64,000 nucleotides of DNA from Bacteroidales bacterium UBA5287 (lineage in GTDB: Bacteria; Bacteroidota; Bacteroidia; Bacteroidales; Dysgonomonadaceae), in contig DHSL01000017.1 in assembly GCA_002411345.1 (NCBI GenBank), forward strand, positions 172,331-236,330. Reading direction: 5' to 3'. The notes under the pieces were generated by a model. It was not told the DNA's origin, did not search any database, and saw only the letters and a list, made by a program, of their open reading frames with translations. The position numbers and the translations under genes are program-made. Numbering within the stretch: position 1 is the first letter of the stretch; the number at the start of each line of letters is the position of its first letter. This document shows, piece by piece, positions 1 to 6,980 of the stretch.

Positions 1-673
1 AATAGGCAGCTATAATTTAGAAAATGAGCGTCGTATATTATTATTTGCACATTGGGATTCTCGTCCGTTTGCTGATGAAGAAAAAGATCCTATCAAGCAG
101 AAACAACCAATATTAGGAGCAGATGATGGAGCGAGTGGAGTAGGAGTATTATTAGAAATTGCCCGTCAACTTCAACTTAAGAATGTTAATGTTGGAATAG
201 ACATCATCTTTTTTGATGTAGAAGATTATGGGCAACCCAACTTTGATCAAAAAATTGTTCAAGGAGATTGGTGGTGTTTAGGTTCTCAGTACTGGTCTGA
301 AAACCCACATAAGGAGAATTATAAAGCCGATTTTGGCATTTTATTAGACATGGTAGGTTCAACAGGAGCCACCTTTTTGAAAGAAGGTTATTCCAGGCAA
401 TACGCTCCCAAAGTAGTAGATAAATTATGGAGTATTGCTGCAAAGTTAGGTTATAGTCAGTATTTTCTTGGTAAAAATGGCGGATTCATTACCGATGATC
501 ATGTACCGGTTAATGAAAAGTTACACATTCCAAGTGCCGATGTTATCAATATGAAAGAAACTGGTACAGGATTTGTTTCACATTGGCATACTTTGAGTGA
601 CGACATGAGTAATATTCATAAACCAACATTAAATGCTGTTGGACAAACCTTAATGGAAGTTATTTACCTTTAA
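1..673 (+). CDS. M28-family zinc peptidase / glutaminyl-peptide cyclotransferase, 5' end missing
   Basis: The reading frame is open from base 2, so the start codon lies outside the window; the C-terminal 223 residues are visible. Motifs in order are AHWDSRPFAD, GADDGASGVG, DVEDYG and SHWHTLSDD. They match the M28 fold, where an Asp, a Glu and a His bind the active-site zinc. The set of motifs, especially DVEDYG with a long insert before the DMVGS strand, fits the Bacteroidetes branch annotated as glutaminyl cyclase, which forms N-terminal pyroglutamate on exported proteins, but an aminopeptidase cannot be excluded. The export signal would be in the missing part. sufE follows 46 bases downstream. 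Confidence 0.85.
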   Translation, partial: IGSYNLENERRILLFAHWDSRPFADEEKDPIKQKQPILGADDGASGVGVLLEIARQLQLKNVNVGIDIIFFDVEDYGQPNFDQKIVQGDWWCLGSQYWSENPHKENYKADFGILLDMVGSTGATFLKEGYSRQYAPKVVDKLWSIAAKLGYSQYFLGKNGGFITDDHVPVNEKLHIPSADVINMKETGTGFVSHWHTLSDDMSNIHKPTLNAVGQTLMEVIYL

Positions 674-719
674 AATTAAGAGATTATAATAAACTATTTC
701 AAGAAAGAGTGTTAGGATA

Positions 720-1148
720 ATGAAAACTATAGACGAAGTACAACAAGATATTATTGATGAATTCAGCATATTTGACGATTGGATGGATAAATATGCTCTT
801 ATTATAGAACAGGGAAATGCTTTACCTGCATTAGATGAAAAATATAAGACGCCTGAAAACATAATTCAAGGCTGTCAAAGTCGCGTTTGGCTTCAAACTG
901 ATTATATCGATGGACGTCTCTATTTCAAGGCAGAAAGCGATGCTGTTATTGTTAAAGGATTATTGGCATTAGTGTTGAGCGTTTTCAACGACAGAACTCC
1001 AGATGAAATTACAGGAAGCGATCTTCGATTCATGAAAGAAATAGGGCTTACCGAACATCTCTCTCCAACTCGTGCAAATGGTCTGTTGGCCGTAATTAAG
1101 CAGATTCGTTTCTATGCAATTGCATATCAAGCAAAAAGTAGTAAGTAG
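720..1148 (+). CDS. sufE: SufE-family Fe-S cluster assembly sulfur acceptor
   Basis: 142 residues, the usual size for SufE. SufE accepts persulfide sulfur from the cysteine desulfurase SufS and passes it to the SufBCD scaffold in the cytosol. The active Cys is Cys52 in GCQSRVW, followed by the typical middle portion with the LALVLSVFNDRTPDEI helix and a C-terminal SPTRANGLLAVIKQIR segment. The start at 720 is preceded by a weak AGGA-type ribosome site. No other suf genes are adjacent, so sufE is uncoupled from the suf operon here, which is common in Bacteroidales. Confidence 0.9.
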   Translation: MKTIDEVQQDIIDEFSIFDDWMDKYALIIEQGNALPALDEKYKTPENIIQGCQSRVWLQTDYIDGRLYFKAESDAVIVKGLLALVLSVFNDRTPDEITGSDLRFMKEIGLTEHLSPTRANGLLAVIKQIRFYAIAYQAKSSK

Positions 1149-1157
1149 TTTGAATAC

Positions 1158-1934
1158 TTACTTTTTGCTCATTTCTGCCGATCTATTACGAGCAGCATCA
1201 AGAACCCCTTCAAAATGTTTGCCGATGTCATGTTTACGGAAATAGTCCAGACCTGCTTGAGTAGTTCCCCCTTTACTTGTTATATTCTTAATAAGCTCTT
1301 CGATGCTGAAGTTAACCTGATTTGCCGCGAAATAGCTCACTGTTCCTTCTGTAAGTTGCAACAAAAGTTCATCAAGAACATCGCCGGACAGATCAAACTC
1401 GCTCATTTTATCCTTAAAGATCTGTATAAATGCAAGTATGAATGCCGGTCCGCTTCCAAAAACAGAAGTAAACAAGTCGAACCCACTTTCTTCAAGTTTG
1501 ACTGCTTTTCCAAGTTTAGAAAGTATTTCGAAAATGTAAGAAGCGTTATTATCATCTGGGTTATTTGTAGCAAAAGCCGTAACCGATTTCTTGTAAGCGA
1601 TGGCCAGATTCGGCATTATTCTTACAATTGTTTGTTCACTTCCAAGATAGTTCTCAATGAAGTTAATACTTTTTCCAGCTACCGGAGATACAAAAGTTTT
1701 TCCAGTTCTCTTTAAGGGTTGAAGTTGTTCGAGAATCCCAACCAGATCTTGCGGTTTGATTGTCAGCCAAATAATATCAGCAAAAGCCAGTAAATCTTCT
1801 AAATTATCAAAATAAAGAGCATCTACATTCTTTTTATTACGTGCAAAATAAGCAAATTGAGTATCGTTCTCCCCCTTAAGTCCCCTATAAATTGCACTTG
1901 CAAGATTACCAAAACCTATAAAACCGTAGTTCAT
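1158..1934 (-). CDS. proC: Pyrroline-5-carboxylate reductase
   Basis: 258 residues. It catalyses the last step of proline synthesis, NAD(P)H reduction of pyrroline-5-carboxylate. The N-terminal Rossmann motif GFGNLASA is at residues 6-13. The C-terminal dimerisation domain carries FGSGPAFI and the family signature around SKGGTTQAGLDYF. The ATG overlaps the proB stop by four bases, indicating translational coupling, and it is the last gene of a proA-proB-proC operon. Only 9 bases separate its end from the convergent sufE gene. Confidence 0.95.
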   Translation of the reverse strand: MNYGFIGFGNLASAIYRGLKGENDTQFAYFARNKKNVDALYFDNLEDLLAFADIIWLTIKPQDLVGILEQLQPLKRTGKTFVSPVAGKSINFIENYLGSEQTIVRIMPNLAIAYKKSVTAFATNNPDDNNASYIFEILSKLGKAVKLEESGFDLFTSVFGSGPAFILAFIQIFKDKMSEFDLSGDVLDELLLQLTEGTVSYFAANQVNFSIEELIKNITSKGGTTQAGLDYFRKHDIGKHFEGVLDAARNRSAEMSKK

Positions 1935-2695
1935 TGTTTTTTAAATTTAGTGAAAGGAATATTGTTATTTAATGCATTAACGATGTAGTTTGGTCGTTGT
2001 CCATTTACGATCCACATTTCAACATCATGCTTTATGCAAATATCTGCCGCATGCACTTTCGACGCCATTCCGCCTGTTCCCAAAGTAGAATGTTTTTCTT
2101 CGATGCATGATAATACAGACGAAATATCCTTTACTTCTGTTATGAGATGAGCATCAGCGTTCAGGTGAGGATTTCGATCAAAGACCCCATCGATATCTGA
2201 TACTAGAACAAGCAGATTAGCCTCAGTAATTACAGCTACAAAAGCCGATAGTTTATCATTATCACCCAACACGATTTCTTCGACAGCCACCGTATCGTTT
2301 TCGTTTACAATAGGAATATAGTTTGCCTCCCACAGTTTGAGTATAGTGTTTTTGGTATTCTCTTTTGCCGTGGGATTTTCAAAATCGCGATAAGTCATTA
2401 ATATCTGAGCGATGTTCAGACCAAAACTACTGAAAACATTATCGTAAATCTCCATTAATTTAGTTTGTCCGATAGCTGCCATAGCCTGTTTTGATTCAAC
2501 CTTTTTATTCAATCCTTTGATTTCAACAAATTGTCGTGCTGTAGCGATAGCTCCAGAAGAAACGATAACAATTTCATATTCATTCTTCAGTTCTACAATT
2601 TGTCTAGCAAGACTTTCAATAACCGCAAACGATATGCGGTTTGTTCCCATTGTCAGTGTTGACGTTCCAATTTTTATAATAAGTTTTTTCTTCAT
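1931..2695 (-). CDS. proB: Glutamate 5-kinase, short form without PUA domain
   Basis: 254 residues of amino-acid-kinase fold, the first step of proline synthesis (ATP-dependent phosphorylation of glutamate). Visible motifs are IKIGTSTLT at the N-terminus, SSGAIATARQF, NENDTVAVEEIVLGDNDKLS, DIDGVFDRNP and LGTGGMASKVHAADI. The protein ends right after the kinase domain. The E. coli type (about 367 residues) continues into a C-terminal PUA domain, which is absent here, and nothing downstream encodes it because proC starts at once. It follows proA with one base between them. Confidence 0.92.
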   Translation of the reverse strand: MKKKLIIKIGTSTLTMGTNRISFAVIESLARQIVELKNEYEIVIVSSGAIATARQFVEIKGLNKKVESKQAMAAIGQTKLMEIYDNVFSSFGLNIAQILMTYRDFENPTAKENTKNTILKLWEANYIPIVNENDTVAVEEIVLGDNDKLSAFVAVITEANLLVLVSDIDGVFDRNPHLNADAHLITEVKDISSVLSCIEEKHSTLGTGGMASKVHAADICIKHDVEMWIVNGQRPNYIVNALNNNIPFTKFKKQ

Positions 2696-2696
2696 A

Positions 2697-3902
2697 TCAG
2701 TCCCTTGTATGCCCTTTTCCGTAAATAAACCACTTGTTAGTAACTAATTGTTGAGCCCCAAGCGGTCCCATAAAATGTAGTTTTTGTGTGCTGATAGCAA
2801 TTTCGCCACCCACTCCAAATTGTCCACCATCTGTGAACCGAGTCGATGCGTTATGATAAACTGCAGCGCAATCTATCTGTTCCATGAATGTATCAGCATG
2901 ATCTTTGTTATTAGTAACAATTGTAGAAGAGTGTTTACCACAATATTTGTTAATAATATTAATTGCATCATTCAATCCCTGAACTGTAGTAAGATAAATC
3001 TTAGGAGCCAAAAATTCTTCAAAAAGAATCTTATCATCATCGATTTCTACTATATCTGCGTTCAGGCAAGTTGTTTTGTTATCCCCCAGAACCTCTATAT
3101 TGTTAGTTTTTAATTTCTTAACTAGAAGATCGACTTTTTCTTTAAGGTTTGGTAAATTGCCGTCTATTAGTACTTTATCCAGTGCATTACAAACGCTGAT
3201 ACGGCTTTTACCATTCAGGATTATTCGCACAGCCATCTGAAAATCAGAATCCTGATCAACATAAAGGAAATTGTTTCCTCTTCCACTAATGATGACCGGT
3301 ACTGTTGCATTATCCACTACAAATTTGATTAAGTTTTCGCCGCCACGTGGAATTATTAAATCCACCTTATTAGAGTTTTCCACAATAAGTTTTTGAGTCT
3401 CATTATGAGTAAGATGCAGATATTCCACATATCCTTCATCAACATTATTCTCCGAAAACGCTTTTTTCCAGAGTTGAGTCAGCAACGAATTAGTGTGAAA
3501 CGCCTCTTTGCCCCCTTTGAGCAGAATTCGGTTTCCCGCTTTGAAAGCAGTCGCCGCCGCTTCAATAGTAACATCCGGTCTCGATTCATAAATAATTAGA
3601 ATTGTACCAAAAGGAACCGTGCGGTTTTCGATATGCAAGCCATCTTCGCGAGTAAATTCATATAGCAATTTACCCACCGGTTCATCCATTTGTGCCACTT
3701 CCTTTAATGAACGCGACATACCTTCAATCTTGGCATCATCTACTTTCAGTCTATCCTCCATAGACGTGTCATCATTGATTAAGGCGTTTTTGTCCATTGT
3801 GTTAGCCTCGATTATCTGTGTTTTGTTCTGCAGTACTATTTCCGATAACCTTAACAGTACATTATTCTTTTGTTTAGAATCAATCATCTTGTATATTATC
3901 AA
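2697..3902 (-). CDS. proA: Gamma-glutamyl phosphate reductase
   Basis: 401 residues of the aldehyde dehydrogenase superfamily. It reduces gamma-glutamyl phosphate to glutamate-5-semialdehyde. Motifs include PFGTILIIYESRPDVT, KGGKEAFHTN and the catalytic Cys in SRISVCNALDK, followed by VGGEIAISTQKLHFMGP near the C-terminus. The start could instead be the Met at residue 6 (base 3887), because the first five residues are not typical of the family. It is the first gene of the proABC operon; a TAAATTTG promoter box lies on the minus strand at 3922-3929. Confidence 0.94.
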   Translation of the reverse strand: MIIYKMIDSKQKNNVLLRLSEIVLQNKTQIIEANTMDKNALINDDTSMEDRLKVDDAKIEGMSRSLKEVAQMDEPVGKLLYEFTREDGLHIENRTVPFGTILIIYESRPDVTIEAAATAFKAGNRILLKGGKEAFHTNSLLTQLWKKAFSENNVDEGYVEYLHLTHNETQKLIVENSNKVDLIIPRGGENLIKFVVDNATVPVIISGRGNNFLYVDQDSDFQMAVRIILNGKSRISVCNALDKVLIDGNLPNLKEKVDLLVKKLKTNNIEVLGDNKTTCLNADIVEIDDDKILFEEFLAPKIYLTTVQGLNDAINIINKYCGKHSSTIVTNNKDHADTFMEQIDCAAVYHNASTRFTDGGQFGVGGEIAISTQKLHFMGPLGAQQLVTNKWFIYGKGHTRD

Positions 3903-3921
3903 AATTCAATAAAACGAGTCG

Positions 3922-3929
3922 CAAATTTA
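3922..3929 (-). promoter_or_regulatory. Promoter -7 box for proABC
   Basis: Minus-strand TAAATTTG matches the Bacteroidetes TAnnTTTG -7 element and lies 20 bases before the upstream ATG of proA. A -33 element at the right spacing is not obvious. Confidence 0.5.
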
Positions 3930-4042
3930 GCATTTTATTCTAAACATTTATCGAAAGGTATCAAATTACTAGCATTTTAGTTGAAGATAATGTTGTTATT
4001 ATGCTGTTTTCAGTTTATAATTATAAAAATATGTTAAGAGCT

Positions 4043-4097
4043 TAGTCGATTTTTGTCGGTTTGGTAGTGAGACCATAGTGAGAGTAAGGTGAGAGGA
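4043..4097. repeat. Degenerate 11-base-period repeat array (five units)
   Basis: Five consecutive 11-base units beginning at 4043, 4054, 4065, 4076 and 4087. The last three have the pattern tagtgagacca, tagtgagagta, aggtgagagga. The same period and similar wording (agtcggaccat, agtcggaggta) recur in the array at 42499-42620, so the two may belong to one dispersed repeat family. It lies in the 445-base gap between proA and the sugar dehydrogenase gene; the remainder of that gap holds the receptor relic and AT-rich sequence with no other signal. Confidence 0.5.
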
Positions 4098-4124
4098 GGA
4101 TGAAGCCTGAAAATTGACAATAAT

Positions 4125-4325
4125 TTAGAATTCCCTAGTCAAACCCATGTAGGTATGTCTTGGTAATCCAGGGTAATAATATCTTGGTTCATCATTATTA
4201 AAAGATTTAGCATTTACGTTTAACATTGACGAATAATGAGTGTCCGTAACATTATTTACACCCGCAAATTTGTCCTTTAGAATTTTGAAAGGAACAAATA
4301 GAAAAGAACAATCCGACGAGTAATC
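4125..4325 (-). pseudogene. C-terminal relic of a TonB-dependent outer membrane receptor
   Basis: A 66-codon open frame on the minus strand, just after a TAA stop (4326-4328), encodes the typical end of a TonB-dependent receptor. It contains KFAGVNNVTDTHYSSML, then EPRYYYPGLPRHTYMGL, and ends with TREF and a TAA stop at 4125-4127. The terminal aromatic Phe and the YYPGLPR motif are standard for the last beta-strand of Bacteroidetes receptors. No plug domain, barrel, start codon or signal peptide is present within 400 bases, so this is a deletion remnant. The frame is still open and clean, suggesting a recent deletion. Confidence 0.8.
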
Positions 4326-4347
4326 TTAAACGCATTATTTCGAATTT

Positions 4348-5760
4348 TTATTCAACCGGAACAAGTCGTACAATCATTCCCGGCTCTTCCAAACCAATAT
4401 AAACTAAACCATCGGGACCTATCACAACGTTTCTAACTCTGCCAATACCTTCAGCCAATTTTTCAGTATGTACAACTTTGTGTCCTTCGATAACCACACG
4501 TTCAACATAATCGAATTTAAGCGACCCCACAAGCATGTTGTTTTCCCATTTTTTGAACCTGTCGCCTGTGACAAAAGTCATTCCAGAAGGAGCGATAGAT
4601 GGAGTCCACTGATAAACCGGCTGTTGCATTCCATCCCTTACCGTATCTTCAGCAATTGGTTTACCATTGTAATCTATTCCATACGAAATTATTGGCCATC
4701 CATAATTTTTGCCCGGTTCAATCAAATTGATTTCATCACCACCCATGGGTCCATGTTCCGTTTCCCACACATCCCCTGTTACCGGGTGAACAGCTGTACC
4801 TTGCGGATTTCTGATTCCATAGCAGTAAATAGATTTTATTGCACCAGGAGTATTAACGAAAGGATTATCAGTCGGTATTTTTCCATCATCATGGATACGA
4901 TGAATTTTCCCATTTGTATTATCCAGACTCTGTGCAAATTCGAAATGTTGTCCACGTTCACCCACACCAAAAAACAAATATCCTTTTTTATCAAAAGCAA
5001 GCTTACATCCCCAGTGGTGACTTCTGTTTGTCGCCGGTGTTCCAATGAAAAGAATTTCCTGATTCACCAATTTATTTCCTTCAAGTTTTGTCCTCATCAC
5101 ACCAGTCGATCCAATTCTTGTATCACTTTCAGTATCAAGAGCCGAGTATGAGATATAAATCCATTCATTCTGATCATATTTTGGGTGCAATGCCAAATCC
5201 ATTAAACCACCCTGTCCACCAGTCATGATTGGAGGCAACCCCTGAATAGGAGTAGATAGTTTTCCATTTGAGAAAGTGTGTAATGTTCCCGTTCTTTCAG
5301 AAATCAATAAATCTCCATTGGGCAAAAATTCCAGTCCCCAAGGCACATCCAAACCAGTTACCACTGTATCAATCACAAAAGAATGCTCTTCAGAATTGAT
5401 TACCCCTTTTGGTGTTACTGCAGGTTTCAGTTTCGATATATCTTCAGGAATTCTGTTTTTTACATAAACAGCCAACAATTTTATTTCCTTATCATTGAAA
5501 GTTTTTTCGAAAACAGGCATACCACTGCTTTCTATTCCGTACTTGATACTATGTTCTATGATTGCCGTTCCAGGTTGATCCATCCATTGTTTGTGAGTAA
5601 ATCTATCCATGTTTTCACCGTGACAACCAGCACAATATGTTCTGTACTGTGATGCAACATCCTTTCCCTGAGCTGATTTTGGAATATTGTTACAAGCTTC
5701 AAATGCAAAACTAACAATACATAAAACAGAGATAATAAATGGTTTAGGGTTATTTTTCAT
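4348..5760 (-). CDS. PQQ-dependent sugar dehydrogenase-like protein with N-terminal cytochrome c domain
   Basis: 470 residues from the preferred ATG at 5760. A longer frame from 5805 is open, but two TAnnTTTG boxes (5793-5800 and 5803-5810) fall inside it, so the shorter start is more likely. A hydrophobic signal ends in FEAC (Cys23), a plausible lipoprotein site. Residues 43-47 are CAGCH, a c-type heme site, with GMPVF downstream as the likely Met ligand. Residues from about 115 to the end form a soluble glucose/sorbosone dehydrogenase beta-propeller (VPWGLEFLPNGDLLISER, HHWGCKLAF, GIRNPQGTAVHP, EHGPMGGDEINL, NYGWP). It probably oxidises sugars outside the inner membrane and passes electrons to its own heme. 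The true substrate is unknown. Confidence 0.85.
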   Translation of the reverse strand: MKNNPKPFIISVLCIVSFAFEACNNIPKSAQGKDVASQYRTYCAGCHGENMDRFTHKQWMDQPGTAIIEHSIKYGIESSGMPVFEKTFNDKEIKLLAVYVKNRIPEDISKLKPAVTPKGVINSEEHSFVIDTVVTGLDVPWGLEFLPNGDLLISERTGTLHTFSNGKLSTPIQGLPPIMTGGQGGLMDLALHPKYDQNEWIYISYSALDTESDTRIGSTGVMRTKLEGNKLVNQEILFIGTPATNRSHHWGCKLAFDKKGYLFFGVGERGQHFEFAQSLDNTNGKIHRIHDDGKIPTDNPFVNTPGAIKSIYCYGIRNPQGTAVHPVTGDVWETEHGPMGGDEINLIEPGKNYGWPIISYGIDYNGKPIAEDTVRDGMQQPVYQWTPSIAPSGMTFVTGDRFKKWENNMLVGSLKFDYVERVVIEGHKVVHTEKLAEGIGRVRNVVIGPDGLVYIGLEEPGMIVRLVPVE

Positions 5761-5863
5761 ATTTGATGTTTTTGATTGGTTTTGATATTTTACAAATATA
5801 TTCAAAAGTATTTGTTATGGTTAAATTTATCTGTATTTTAACACACCAAGACCTTTTATATAA

Positions 5864-6214
5864 TCAATTGATATTCTTTAATATATCTTCTATGACAATA
5901 GCATGAGTATGTTGAATATCTTTTGCCGCGTAGAGTAAAGTAACATTATCATATAACTTTTCCAGTTGCAGAACCCTTTTCAATACTTCCGGATTCTCAT
6001 TAAGTTCCTTTTCATATAATGCATAAAAGAGATCCCATTTTTCCGGATCGTGGCAATACCATTTTCTTAATTCAGGAGAAGGAGAAATTTCTTTCATCCA
6101 CAAATCGATGTGAGCATTTTCTTTTGAGATACCTCGAGGCCACAATCGATCTACCAAAATTCTATACCCATCATTTTCATCAAGTCCATTATAGATCCGT
6201 TTTATTTTAATCAT
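5864..6214 (-). CDS. DUF488 (YeaO-like) family protein
   Basis: 116 residues, the full length of the small YeaO branch of DUF488. Family markers are IKRIYNGLDENDGYRILVDR, LWPRGISKE, WMKEISPSPELRKWY, HDPEKWDLF and a C-terminal LLYAAKD segment. Members are small cytosolic proteins whose biochemical role is unsettled. The gene is divergent from mntP, with 153 bases between the two starts. Confidence 0.85.
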   Translation of the reverse strand: MIKIKRIYNGLDENDGYRILVDRLWPRGISKENAHIDLWMKEISPSPELRKWYCHDPEKWDLFYALYEKELNENPEVLKRVLQLEKLYDNVTLLYAAKDIQHTHAIVIEDILKNIN

Positions 6215-6240
6215 TTTGTTTTATAATATAAATCCATATC

Positions 6241-6255
6241 AAGTGATAATCACTT
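6241..6255. promoter_or_regulatory. Perfect 15-base palindrome, possible operator
   Basis: AAGTGAT-A-ATCACTT is a perfect 7+1+7 palindrome in the DUF488/mntP divergent spacer. Its core TGATAATCA resembles Fur-family operators. Assignment to a regulator is inference. Confidence 0.35.
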
Positions 6256-6290
6256 AAAAATATAAACGTATTATGAATGATAAAGTTGAG

Positions 6291-6316
6291 AAGTTCTTTT
6301 ATTACAAAAAGAACTT
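6291..6316. promoter_or_regulatory. 10+6+10 inverted repeat upstream of mntP
   Basis: Perfect arms AAGTTCTTTT (6291-6300) and AAAAGAACTT (6307-6316), separated by ATTACA. It ends 15 bases before the mntP -7 box and so covers the -33 region, the place for a repressor site. As RNA it could also form a hairpin, but it lies before the likely start of transcription. Confidence 0.45.
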
Positions 6317-6331
6317 TTTAGATTAAAGTAG

Positions 6332-6339
6332 TATCTTTG
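6332..6339 (+). promoter_or_regulatory. Promoter -7 box for mntP
   Basis: TATCTTTG is an exact TAnnTTTG match, 28 bases before the mntP ATG. Confidence 0.6.
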
Positions 6340-6367
6340 CACCCTTTATAAGAAATTATTTGTTCAC

Positions 6368-6949
6368 ATGGATTTTCTTTCAATAATAATAATTGCCATT
6401 GGTTTAGCGATGGACTCATTTGCCGTTTGTATATCCAAAGGCATGTGCAGGCAGAAGTTTAATGCATTCAGATCATTTAAGATTGCCCTTGTATTTGGTG
6501 TTTTTCAAGGCATTATGCCTTTGATAGGATATGCATTAGGCGTTGGGTTTACAAGTTTGATTGAGAGAATAGACCATTGGTTAGCATTTGTGATATTATT
6601 ACTTATTGGAGCAAAAATGATTTACGAAAGTCTTCAGCCAAAAGAAGAGATTGATTGCAACTGCAACTGTCAAGAATCAGAAGTAATAAATTGGAAAGTC
6701 GTTATTACCATGGCTTTTGCAACCAGTATAGATGCTTTGGCCACGGGATTAATTTTTGTTCCATATCACGATATGATCATCAAAGCTGTAGTTACAATTG
6801 GGGTAGTCAGTTTTTTATTTTCATTTGCAGGGATGTTTATAGGAGTATATTTTGGGAAGAGGATCAAAATTGACATGACCATATTCGGCGGTATTATTCT
6901 CATCCTTATCGGGACCAAAATATTATTAGAACATACCATTTTTGCATAA
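6368..6949 (+). CDS. mntP: Manganese efflux pump MntP
   Basis: 193 residues with six predicted membrane helices in two repeated halves. Each half carries the conserved acidic motif: GLAMDSFAVCISKG near residue 15 and TSIDALATGLIF near residue 120. The loop between the halves has a small Cys cluster (DCNCNC). MntP exports Mn2+ from the cytosol. Length and motifs match the family fully. The upstream region has a strong -7 box and two inverted repeats, consistent with metal-dependent repression, but no mntP riboswitch could be recognised. Confidence 0.92.
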   Translation: MDFLSIIIIAIGLAMDSFAVCISKGMCRQKFNAFRSFKIALVFGVFQGIMPLIGYALGVGFTSLIERIDHWLAFVILLLIGAKMIYESLQPKEEIDCNCNCQESEVINWKVVITMAFATSIDALATGLIFVPYHDMIIKAVVTIGVVSFLFSFAGMFIGVYFGKRIKIDMTIFGGIILILIGTKILLEHTIFA

Positions 6950-6980
6950 AAGTATAGCCATTCAATATCCGTAGTCCATA

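Noticed and set aside
4468..5151. 227-codon plus-strand open frame
   Set aside because: It is the shadow of the sugar dehydrogenase gene; its residues are rich in Cys, Phe and Ser without any family pattern.
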